Of a DNA stretch of 53,246 nt, positions 15,448 through 23,210 are shown piece by piece (within the stretch, counting starts at the first letter, position 1; each line of letters begins with the position of its first letter). Below the pieces are notes generated by a model. That model saw only the letters and a program-made list of their open reading frames with translations, ran no database searches and was not told where the DNA came from. Source of the DNA: Bacteroidales bacterium (lineage in GTDB: Bacteria; Bacteroidota; Bacteroidia; Bacteroidales; UBA932); contig JAFSUF010000051.1 in assembly GCA_017445425.1 (NCBI GenBank), forward strand, positions 1-53,246, read 5' to 3'. The translations under genes and the position numbers were made by a program.

Positions 15448-17553
15448 ATGAAACGACTGATACTTTCTACAATGGCAGCAATAGCCACCACTGCTATGTC
15501 CGCACAGGGACTTCAATACCCCAAAGCCGCCAAAGACGGCACTGTAGATGATTATTTTGGAGAAAAGGTAGCTGACCCCTACCGCTGGATGGAAGATGAC
15601 CGGAGCGAGCAGACTGCCGCCTGGGTACAGGCAGAGAACGAGGTAACGGACGCTTACCTGAAAAAGATCCCCTTCCGCGCAAAGCTTCTCAAGCGCCTCA
15701 CGGAGGTGGCTAATTACGAAAAGATGTCGGCACCTGCCAAACACAACGGAAAGTGGTATTTCTATAAGAACGACGGCCTCCAGAACCAGAGCGTGCTTTA
15801 TGTAATGGACACTCTTGGCGGCGAGCCGCACGTATTCCTCGACCCCAATAAACTGAGCGATGACGGCACAGTTGCCTTGAAAGGGGTCTATTTCTCAAAC
15901 AACGGCAAATGGGCCGCATACAGCATATCGCGCAGCGGAAGCGACTGGGAAGAGCTGTTTGTGATTGACCTGGCCACAGGCCGGCTCACAGATGACCATA
16001 TAGAATGGGCAAAGTTCACAGGGGCCGCCTGGCGGGGCGACGGTTTCTACTACAGCGCCTACGACGCTCCTGAGGGGGGACATGAATTCTCCAACGTGAA
16101 CTCCGGGCACAAGATATACTATCACCAGATAGGCACCCCGCAGAGCGAAGACCGGCTCTTCTATCAAAACGCCGCATACCCCATGCGTTTCTACATCTGC
16201 GGCGTGAACGAGGCCGAGACCTTGATGTACCTGTTTGAAGAGGGTGCCGGAGCCGGCAACAACCTGTATGTCCGCGACCTTAGCAATCCCGACTCGCAGT
16301 TCATCCAGTTGACTACGGACATGGATTTCCAGTATAGCCCCATATATGACGACGGCAACCGGATCTGGATTTTCACCAACCATAAAGCACCCAAGGGGCG
16401 TATTGTCACCGCCGATATCCGCCGGCCAGGGATAGACAACTGGCAGGAACTGATTCCTGAGCAGGAGAATGTACTATCCTCGGCAGAGGTCATCAACCAA
16501 AATCTTATCCTCACCTATCAGAAGGATGCCTCCGACCACGCATACCTCTATACTCTGGATGGCGGGCTGAGACATGAAATACAGCTGCCCACCGTTGGCA
16601 GCGTGAACTTCTCCGGGAACGAGAAGGAGCCAGAGTGTTTCTACACCTTCACCTCATTCACTGTCCCCGGCACCATATTCAGCTACGATTTGGATAAAGG
16701 CCAGAGCACCCTCTACGCCACCCCCAAGGTTAAATTCCGCCAGGATGACTACACTTCTGAGCAGGTGTTCTTCCTGAGCAAGGACGGCACCCGGATCCCC
16801 ATGTTCCTGACATACAAAAAGGGGCTTAAGAAGAGTGGCAAGAATCCGGTTTACCTTTATGGGTATGGCGGATTCAACATATCCCTCAGGCCCGGCTTCT
16901 CCGCCTCCCGGATTCCATTTCTGGAAAATGGCGGAATATATGCCCAGGTAACCCTGCGTGGCGGCAGCGAATATGGTGAGGAGTGGCATCTGGCCGGCAC
17001 AAAGATGCAAAAGCAGAATGTTTTCGACGATTTCATAGGGGCGGCCGAATGGCTTATCCGCGAGGGATATACATGCAAAGAGAGGCTGGCAATCGTGGGC
17101 GGTTCCAACGGCGGCCTGCTGGTGGGGGCATGTATGACTCAGCGGCCGGATTTATTTGGAGTAGCCATCCCCCAGGTGGGCGTGATGGATATGCTCCGCT
17201 ATCATAAATTCACCATCGGCTGGAACTGGGCCAGCGACTATGGCACCAGCGAGGATTCTAAAGAGATGTTTGAATACCTGCGCGGCTACTCTCCGCTGCA
17301 CAACCTCAAACCCGGCACCGCCTACCCCGCCACCCTCGTAACCACCGCCGACCATGATGACCGTGTGGTACCTGCCCACTCTTTCAAGTTTGCAGCGACC
17401 CTGCAGGAGTGCCAGCGCGGCGATGCCCCGGTGCTGATACGCATCGATACCAAGGCGGGCCATGGAGGGGGCAAACCCCTTGCCAAGGTTCTGGAGGAGC
17501 AGGCCGACATCTATGGCTTCATATTATACAACATGGGTATAAGATTCAAATAG
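15448..17553 (+). CDS. Prolyl oligopeptidase (S9A family), exported
   Basis: The 701-residue enzyme has a signal peptide (LILSTMAAIATTAMSAQG). The start at 15448 is preferred over 15436 because it gives the shorter, typical signal. The propeller begins at DPYRWMEDDRSEQTAAW, a hallmark of S9A. The catalytic domain has Ser about 553 in GGSNGGLL, Asp about 637 in DHDDRVVPAHS and His about 672 in KAGHGGG. The RGGSEYGEEWH segment is also typical. It cleaves after proline in small peptides, here in the periplasm. It appears to be a single gene; the next operon has its own promoter 10 nt after the stop. Confidence 0.93.
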   Translation: MKRLILSTMAAIATTAMSAQGLQYPKAAKDGTVDDYFGEKVADPYRWMEDDRSEQTAAWVQAENEVTDAYLKKIPFRAKLLKRLTEVANYEKMSAPAKHNGKWYFYKNDGLQNQSVLYVMDTLGGEPHVFLDPNKLSDDGTVALKGVYFSNNGKWAAYSISRSGSDWEELFVIDLATGRLTDDHIEWAKFTGAAWRGDGFYYSAYDAPEGGHEFSNVNSGHKIYYHQIGTPQSEDRLFYQNAAYPMRFYICGVNEAETLMYLFEEGAGAGNNLYVRDLSNPDSQFIQLTTDMDFQYSPIYDDGNRIWIFTNHKAPKGRIVTADIRRPGIDNWQELIPEQENVLSSAEVINQNLILTYQKDASDHAYLYTLDGGLRHEIQLPTVGSVNFSGNEKEPECFYTFTSFTVPGTIFSYDLDKGQSTLYATPKVKFRQDDYTSEQVFFLSKDGTRIPMFLTYKKGLKKSGKNPVYLYGYGGFNISLRPGFSASRIPFLENGGIYAQVTLRGGSEYGEEWHLAGTKMQKQNVFDDFIGAAEWLIREGYTCKERLAIVGGSNGGLLVGACMTQRPDLFGVAIPQVGVMDMLRYHKFTIGWNWASDYGTSEDSKEMFEYLRGYSPLHNLKPGTAYPATLVTTADHDDRVVPAHSFKFAATLQECQRGDAPVLIRIDTKAGHGGGKPLAKVLEEQADIYGFILYNMGIRFK

Positions 17554-17562
17554 AATATTTTG

Positions 17563-17570
17563 TACATTTG
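17563..17570 (+). promoter_or_regulatory. Promoter -7 element for the PqqD cassette
   Basis: TACATTTG matches TAnnTTTG and ends 11 nt before the ATG at 17582, so the leader is only about 5 nt. This places the five-gene cassette under its own promoter. Confidence 0.6.
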
Positions 17571-17581
17571 CGTTTCATTGT

Positions 17582-18448
17582 ATGGCTGACCTCAGAACAT
17601 ATCGCGTAGCGGACTTCTTTTTTACCACAGAAGGCATCACAAACGAGCCGGCTAACCTGCAACCTTTCAGGGTGCAGGAGGCAGCCGGCGACATATTATT
17701 CTCTCTTGAAGTGGTTTCAAAATTGCCACAGGCTGCGCGCACTCTGCTTTACAAAACCCCTGATGAACCGGGTTTTCCGGTAATCGCCATTTTCACCACA
17801 GAAGACGGAGATTACCGCATAGAGACACAACCCCTTCCAGGCCGGCCTGTTGCAGGCGAAATGCAGGTAGATCCCGATTTTACCCGCGCCAGGCTGGAAC
17901 TCAAGTCCTCGCAGGACCGCTTTGCGATTGACAACTCCCTGATGTTCCTTTTCGCTTTCTCCTCAGCCTGCAAGAATACGCTGGAGATGCACTCCTCCGT
18001 AATCGTGAATGACGGCAAAGGCTACATGTTCCTGGGCAAGAGCGGCACCGGCAAGAGCACACACACCCGCTTGTGGCTTAACCATATACCCGGCAGCGTC
18101 CTGCTCAACGACGATAACCCTGTTGTCCGCATCGGAGATGATGGCACAGCCCGTGTGTACGGCAGCCCCTGGAGCGGCAAGGCCCCTTGCTATAAGGCTA
18201 TGGACGCCCCCGTCGGTGCAATAGTACAGCTGAGCCAGGCGCCGCATAACAGCATCAGCAAGCTTAACCCTATCCAGGCCTACGCAACGCTCATGGGGTC
18301 CTCATCGTCATTCCGCCCGCTCAGGAAACTTGCCGACGGCTGGCACAGCACCATGGAGACCCTCGCCTCCGGCACTCCGTTCTATCATCTTGAGTGCCTG
18401 CCAGATGAGGCTGCCGCCCAACTTTCATTCAAGACAATCCATGGATAA
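17582..18448 (+). CDS. HPr kinase-like P-loop protein (lasso-type kinase homologue)
   Basis: The product has 288 residues. The C-terminal half resembles HPr kinase/PEP carboxykinase folds: a His at MHSSV (about 137), Walker A GKSGTGKST (152-160), and the acidic pair LLNDDNPVV (177-178). SPWSGK and NPIQAYATLM segments follow. The N-terminal 110 residues are unassigned. In lasso-peptide clusters of the paeninodin type a homologous kinase phosphorylates the C-terminal Ser of the precursor. Here the gene opens a cassette with S26-like peptidase, PqqD and nucleotidyltransferase genes; kinase activity on a peptide or other carrier is inferred from that. HPr itself is an unlikely target. Confidence 0.75.
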   Translation: MADLRTYRVADFFFTTEGITNEPANLQPFRVQEAAGDILFSLEVVSKLPQAARTLLYKTPDEPGFPVIAIFTTEDGDYRIETQPLPGRPVAGEMQVDPDFTRARLELKSSQDRFAIDNSLMFLFAFSSACKNTLEMHSSVIVNDGKGYMFLGKSGTGKSTHTRLWLNHIPGSVLLNDDNPVVRIGDDGTARVYGSPWSGKAPCYKAMDAPVGAIVQLSQAPHNSISKLNPIQAYATLMGSSSSFRPLRKLADGWHSTMETLASGTPFYHLECLPDEAAAQLSFKTIHG

Positions 18449-18878
18449 AAAGGTCATCCCCAACGATATAATGCTGGCAGAGGTAGGAACCCTGCTGGAA
18501 GAAGGGCGTGACGTGAAGCTTACACCGCTGGGGAACAGTATGCTGCCATTCATTGTCGGAGGCAAAGACAGCGTAACACTTCGCAAACTGCCGGAAATAA
18601 AGATTGGAGACATTGTGCTGGCGCACCTGGCCGACACGCGCTACGTGTTGCACCGGGTGGTCGCGATAGACGGCGACAGACTCACCCTGATGGGGGACGG
18701 CAACCTGGTAGGCACAGAACCGTGCAAAAAGAGCGACATACTTGGCACGATAATCACCATAAACGGCCACAAGCCCGCAAAGGGGGTTATCTGGGGCAGA
18801 CTCAAACCCGCCAGAAGATACTTACTTGTATTTTACAGACACTTCAGACGATTAAAACGATTATTATATGAGAATTAA
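18441..18878 (+). CDS. S24/S26-like peptidase of the Ser-His (S26B) type
   Basis: The product has 145 residues from ATG 18441, which overlaps the kinase gene by 8 bp; longer in-frame starts lie deep inside that gene and are rejected. The Ser nucleophile is about residue 33 in LGNSMLPFI. Where bacterial LepB has Lys, this protein has His about 71 in VLHRVV, followed by GDGN (Asp about 86). That is the pattern of SipW/Sec11 (S26B) signal peptidases. No N-terminal membrane helix is present, so it is soluble or docked through its basic C terminus (RRYLLVFYRHFRRLKR). It may trim a leader peptide in the cytoplasm; inferred from context. Confidence 0.78.
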   Translation: MDKKVIPNDIMLAEVGTLLEEGRDVKLTPLGNSMLPFIVGGKDSVTLRKLPEIKIGDIVLAHLADTRYVLHRVVAIDGDRLTLMGDGNLVGTEPCKKSDILGTIITINGHKPAKGVIWGRLKPARRYLLVFYRHFRRLKRLLYEN

Positions 18879-19134
18879 AGAAGGATTCACTCTTCGCACC
18901 CTCTGCGGAAACCACATAGTAGTAGGCGAAGGCCTCACCCTGGTCAACTTTGACAAAATGCTCTCTCTCAACGAATCTGCCGCCTACCTTTGGGAGCAGG
19001 TTATCGGACGGGATTTCACGGAAGATGATCTCACCAATCTTTTAACCGAAAGGTATGAGGTCAGTGAAGAGCAGGCCCGCGAGGATGTCCGGAAAATGGT
19101 AGATATATGGCAGGAGAACGGCATGCTCGAATAA
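18868..19134 (+). CDS. PqqD-family protein (RiPP recognition element)
   Basis: This is an 88-residue PqqD-like protein. It begins FTLRTLCGNHIVVGEG, the beta-strand region, followed by LSLNESAAYLWEQV, which is the winged-helix core that in RiPP systems grips the leader peptide. The C-terminal helices follow (DDLTNLLTERYEV). It overlaps the peptidase gene by 11 bp and the nucleotidyltransferase gene by 28 bp. A paralogue of about half identical residues lies at 47423-47692 beside polysaccharide export genes. In lasso clusters a stand-alone PqqD (B1) brings the precursor to the B2 protease; neither precursor nor B2 is seen here. Confidence 0.85.
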   Translation: MRIKEGFTLRTLCGNHIVVGEGLTLVNFDKMLSLNESAAYLWEQVIGRDFTEDDLTNLLTERYEVSEEQAREDVRKMVDIWQENGMLE

Positions 19135-20237
19135 CCTCCGCCCAGGAGGAGTACCTGAGTCTGTTGCGTTCTGCCCTCTGGGGCACGCCGGCCATCCTCC
19201 CCATGGACCTTGACGGTGTACGGAAGACAGCCAGAACGCAGCGGACCCGGCCGATGATTATTTCTGCCCTGTTCAGTGCCGGGTGGCAGTGCGACAGCCC
19301 GCAGCCGATGGAGCTGGTGCACAAGACTGCCGCCACCCACATCCAGCTTAACCGCTGCATAGCCAAAGTGGTATCAGCACTTCGCGACGGCGGCGTGGAG
19401 CCTGTATTGCTCAAGGGGCAAGGCGTAGCCCGGAACTACCTTCAGCCTCTTCTCAGGGAGTGCGGCGACATTGACCTGTACGTAGGCCCCGATCAGTACG
19501 AAAGAGCCTGCGGGATAATAAACGGGATGGCCACCGGAGATGAGATTGCGCAAGCCCGAAGCTCAACCCTCCACTATGAAATCTTTCTGGGCAAGATGCT
19601 TATCGAGCTCCATCGGGTGAGCGACAAGATGAACGGCAAAAAAGCAGACGAGTTCTATCAGGCCCTTGCAGACGATGGTCTCAGCAACAACCTTGCACCG
19701 GTTGATATCGATGGAGTAACGGTAAACACCCCCTCCGACAACTTCAATGCATTCTATATCTTTTGCCACATGCAGCGCCACTTCCTGCTTGGAGGCATTG
19801 GATTGCGGCAGATGTGCGACTGGATACGTTTTCTTCACACCCGCGCCGGCAAGATTGATGACGCCTATCTTGAGAGAGCATTGGATACATTGCAACTGCG
19901 TAACGTATGGAAGATGTTCGCCTCGATTGCCGTTGACTATCTGGGACTGCCCGCAAATGAGATGCCTCTTTATCAGCCAGGCTTGAAAGAAGATGCCTCA
20001 GATGTGCTGGGCACTATCTTAATGGAGGGCAATTTTGGTCATTTCCGGTCTTTATCGGAAACCGATCGCCCCGATAATTATTTTGCAAGCAAGACGTACT
20101 CCATCAAAATCAAATTGGAACGATATCGTCTGCTCCTTAGCCTGTATCCGGGCAAGAAACGTTTCCTCAGAAAAAAAATCCGGAAATTTTACTGTGCAGG
20201 AGCAGTACAGGTAATTAAAGAAATATTCCATAAATGA
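19107..20237 (+). CDS. NTP_transf_5 nucleotidyltransferase-family protein
   Basis: The product has 376 residues. It shows the NTP_transf_5 (PF14907) motifs: PVLLKGQGVARNYL (about 99-112) and the metal-binding Asp pair in ECGDIDLYVG (Asp121, Asp123). Proteins of this family appear in lasso-peptide and related clusters. The ATG at 19107 overlaps the PqqD gene by 28 bp; no other ATG occurs before residue 33, which would cut conserved sequence, so the overlap is accepted. The last bases overlap the ABC transporter start (ATGA). It may add a nucleotide or sugar-nucleotide group to the substrate; not established. Confidence 0.8.
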   Translation: MAGERHARITSAQEEYLSLLRSALWGTPAILPMDLDGVRKTARTQRTRPMIISALFSAGWQCDSPQPMELVHKTAATHIQLNRCIAKVVSALRDGGVEPVLLKGQGVARNYLQPLLRECGDIDLYVGPDQYERACGIINGMATGDEIAQARSSTLHYEIFLGKMLIELHRVSDKMNGKKADEFYQALADDGLSNNLAPVDIDGVTVNTPSDNFNAFYIFCHMQRHFLLGGIGLRQMCDWIRFLHTRAGKIDDAYLERALDTLQLRNVWKMFASIAVDYLGLPANEMPLYQPGLKEDASDVLGTILMEGNFGHFRSLSETDRPDNYFASKTYSIKIKLERYRLLLSLYPGKKRFLRKKIRKFYCAGAVQVIKEIFHK

Positions 20238-21853
20238 GAAGTTTTGCCTCATGCATGAAGACCCTCTGGGCCATGTCTAAACCTGTCCGCTGGCGTTTGT
20301 GGATCAAAGTGGCGGCAGGCATTATCCGCATTGCGGCATCTCTGGGCTTCATAGCTGCCAGCAAACACCTTGTGGACATCGCCACCAAAGTGAGCGGCGC
20401 CTCTTTGAATCATGGCATAGCCATATTCATCGGAATACTCGTATTGCAACTGGCCCTCACAATTTTCAACAACTGGTGGGATGCCTGGTGCAAGGTCAAA
20501 TCGCAGAACATTCTCAGAAAAGAACTCTTCGGTCACGTTCTCAGCAGCCGGTGGTCCGGCCGTGAACGCTTCCTCTCCGGCGACACCGTCAACCGTCTGG
20601 AAGAGGATATCAGGGTCACCTCCGACCTGCTGACAGATAATATTCCAAATCTGCTCATAACCTCACTTCAGCTGATTGCCTCATCGGCTTATATGCTCAC
20701 GCTGGCCCCCAATCTGCTCTGGGTTCTGCTTATTCTCATGGCCGCGGCAGTTATAGGCTCCAAGATGTTCTTCCGCCAGTTGCGCGAGATAATGGCCCGC
20801 ATCCGAAACCGCGACAGTGAACTCCAGCAGCTTATGCAGGAGAGCCTGCAGCATCGCGTATTAGTCCTGACCCTGACAAAGGTAGAACGGGTGCTTGAAA
20901 AATTCGGCTGGATTCAGGCCGACGTGGAGAGCGAGACCCGTAAGAGACTCAATTACAATGCTATAGCCCGCGGTTTTATGCTGTTCGGATTCCAGGCGGG
21001 CCACGCTGTAGCCTTCCTATGGGGAATCTTCGGCATCTCTGCCGGCACTGTTACATACGGTATGATGACCGCATTCCTGCAGCTTGTTGGCCGCGTCCAG
21101 GGCCCGATTGCCTCCCTCAGCGGCCAGGTTCCTGCATTCATCCGCGCCCTGACCTCTATCGAGCGGCTGATGGATCTGGCAGAACTGGAAGAAGAGCCCC
21201 GGGGGGAAAACATTCACCTTCCCGGCGCACCTGAGGTCGTGGTTACCAACCTTACTTACGCCTATCCCGGCGCAGCCAGACCTGTGCTGAAGGATTTCTC
21301 ATGCAGGTTTGAAGGGGGTACGTTCTCAGTCATCTGCGGCCCTACAGGCATCGGCAAGAGCACTCTCATCAATCTGATATTAGGCCTATTAGAGCCCACC
21401 AAGGGGAGCGTAACAGTTGCCGGGCGACCGGCAGGCAGCGCCATCCGCTGCAACTTTATGTATGTGCCACAGGGAAATTCGCTGCTCAGCGGCACTATCC
21501 GCAGCAATCTGCTGATGGCGGCGCCGGAAGCTACAGAAGACCAGATTCAGGAGGTTCTCTCTCTGGCCATGTGTAATTTTGTCAACGACCTCCACGACGG
21601 TCTGGAGACCAGATGCGGAGAGATCGGAAGCGGTCTGAGCGAAGGTCAGGCGCAGCGTCTCGCCGTTGCCCGCGCCCTGCTCCACCCCGGCGGAGTCCTG
21701 ATTCTGGACGAATCGACCTCTGCGCTGGACGCCGCCACAGAATCGGCCCTGCTTAAAAACCTCCACGAACGCTACCACGGGGAGAAGACAATTATCTTTA
21801 TCTCCCACCGTGAGGCTGCCGTCAGATTTGCCGACTCCATTATATCGCTTTAG
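20234..21853 (+). CDS. ABC exporter, fused membrane and ATPase domains
   Basis: This 539-residue type I half-transporter has about six membrane helices in residues 20-300 and a nucleotide-binding domain from about 325. Walker A is GPTGIGKST, the signature is LSEGQ (LSGGQ variant) in GLSEGQAQRLAVARALL, Walker B is VLILDESTSALD, and the H-loop is ISHRE. There is no N-terminal C39 peptidase domain, so any leader would be cut by another enzyme, for which the S26-like protein in the same cassette is a candidate. It is translationally coupled to the nucleotidyltransferase gene. The cargo is unknown; a modified peptide or lipid-linked compound is likely. Confidence 0.88.
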   Translation: MRSFASCMKTLWAMSKPVRWRLWIKVAAGIIRIAASLGFIAASKHLVDIATKVSGASLNHGIAIFIGILVLQLALTIFNNWWDAWCKVKSQNILRKELFGHVLSSRWSGRERFLSGDTVNRLEEDIRVTSDLLTDNIPNLLITSLQLIASSAYMLTLAPNLLWVLLILMAAAVIGSKMFFRQLREIMARIRNRDSELQQLMQESLQHRVLVLTLTKVERVLEKFGWIQADVESETRKRLNYNAIARGFMLFGFQAGHAVAFLWGIFGISAGTVTYGMMTAFLQLVGRVQGPIASLSGQVPAFIRALTSIERLMDLAELEEEPRGENIHLPGAPEVVVTNLTYAYPGAARPVLKDFSCRFEGGTFSVICGPTGIGKSTLINLILGLLEPTKGSVTVAGRPAGSAIRCNFMYVPQGNSLLSGTIRSNLLMAAPEATEDQIQEVLSLAMCNFVNDLHDGLETRCGEIGSGLSEGQAQRLAVARALLHPGGVLILDESTSALDAATESALLKNLHERYHGEKTIIFISHREAAVRFADSIISL

Positions 21854-21866
21854 ACTACTGAGCATT

Positions 21867-23195
21867 ATGAAACTAAGACATACTATGTATGCCGTAGCGC
21901 TAGCCTCAGTCGGGTTGGCTGCTCTCACCATCTCTCCTGCTATTATAGCTCAGGAGAAAGCCCCTGAAAACCATCTGATTGCCGACATTCAGATGTTCAA
22001 CCGCGGAGAGAACCGCGACGGCGGACTGCCTGATGCGGAGGACGTTAATTCAGACAGGGCCGCCTTTATCTTTGGCCGCGCTAGGATGTCCATTGCCTAC
22101 CAGAGACCCGGACTGGAGGTGCGTACATCCTTCCAGCATCAGGGGATATGGGGCCAGGCCGGCAAGGGCTCCTTCAGCATACACGAAGCCTGGGCAAAAC
22201 TCAACACCCGCAGCGGATTGTTCTTACAGGTAGGGCGAATGGTGCTGGCCTACGATGACGAGCGTATCCTGGGGCCCAACGACTGGTCTATGGCCGGCAT
22301 CACCCACGATGTACTCAAGGGTGGATACGAGGGCCACGGCCACAAGGTCCATACGATATGGGCATACAATCAGAATGCAGAAAACACTATTACCGGCAGC
22401 ACATACTATGCAGACGGCGCCCTTCCGTATAAGACAATGCAAATGCTCTGGTATCATTATGACCTGCCGGTCGCACCGCTTGGCGTATCACTGCTGGGGC
22501 TCAATATCGGAATGCAGGCCGGCTTCCCGGGAGAAGACGAACATGTCGCCTGGCAGCAGGTTGTGGGGGGATATTTCAAGTTCCATCCAGACAGATGGTC
22601 TGTGGAAGGGTCTTACTACAAACAAATGGGCATCAACGAAAATAATGTTCGCCTGGATGCCTGGATGGCCAGCTTCAAGGCTAAATTCACCCCGGCTCCA
22701 GTATGGACCTTCTACGCGGGTTACGACTTCCTCAGCGGCGACGAAACGTTTGCCGTACCCAAGCCCGGAAGCATAGGCCTCACCCACCACGAAGTACTGC
22801 GTGGTTTCAATCCAATTTACGGTTCGCACCACAAGTTTTACGGAGCGATGGACTTCTTCTATGTAAGTACATACGTGAACGGTTTCACTCCGGGCCTGCA
22901 GAATGCGTTTGCTGGCACCACCATCAAACCGATACCCAATCTTTCCGCAGATTTCTCTTACCACTACCTTGCAATCGCCGCAAAGCTTCAGAATATCGGC
23001 CCTACACTCGGGCACGAGTTTGAGATGGAGGCATCCTGGCAATTTACAAAATATGCGTCTGTGTCCTGCGGAGTATCCTATATGTTCGGCACAGAGAATA
23101 TGCAACGGCTCAAGCGCGCATCGCAAGACGGTCGCCTGTTCTGGTCCTGGCTGTCACTGGCGCTGACACCAAGGATTCTTAACCACAGCTGGTAA
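21867..23195 (+). CDS. Outer-membrane porin-like beta-barrel protein
   Basis: The product has 442 residues from ATG 21867, which yields a signal peptide (YAVALASVGLAALTISPAIIAQ). An upstream in-frame ATG at 21810 lies inside the ABC gene and gives no signal. The mature protein is a run of amphipathic strands such as LFLQVGRMVLAYDDERILG, YKTMQMLWYHYDLPV and VWTFYAGYDFLSGDE. The DDERILG and SGDE segments recall the alginate-export/porin superfamily. It starts 13 nt after the ABC exporter, so it may be the outer-membrane exit or uptake pore of the same system. Confidence 0.72.
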   Translation: MKLRHTMYAVALASVGLAALTISPAIIAQEKAPENHLIADIQMFNRGENRDGGLPDAEDVNSDRAAFIFGRARMSIAYQRPGLEVRTSFQHQGIWGQAGKGSFSIHEAWAKLNTRSGLFLQVGRMVLAYDDERILGPNDWSMAGITHDVLKGGYEGHGHKVHTIWAYNQNAENTITGSTYYADGALPYKTMQMLWYHYDLPVAPLGVSLLGLNIGMQAGFPGEDEHVAWQQVVGGYFKFHPDRWSVEGSYYKQMGINENNVRLDAWMASFKAKFTPAPVWTFYAGYDFLSGDETFAVPKPGSIGLTHHEVLRGFNPIYGSHHKFYGAMDFFYVSTYVNGFTPGLQNAFAGTTIKPIPNLSADFSYHYLAIAAKLQNIGPTLGHEFEMEASWQFTKYASVSCGVSYMFGTENMQRLKRASQDGRLFWSWLSLALTPRILNHSW

Positions 23196-23210
23196 CCATT
23201 ATCACATATT

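Noticed and set aside
17582-21853. A complete lasso-peptide cluster
   Set aside because: No precursor, transglutaminase-like B2 protease or asparagine-synthetase-like cyclase is found in or next to the cassette.
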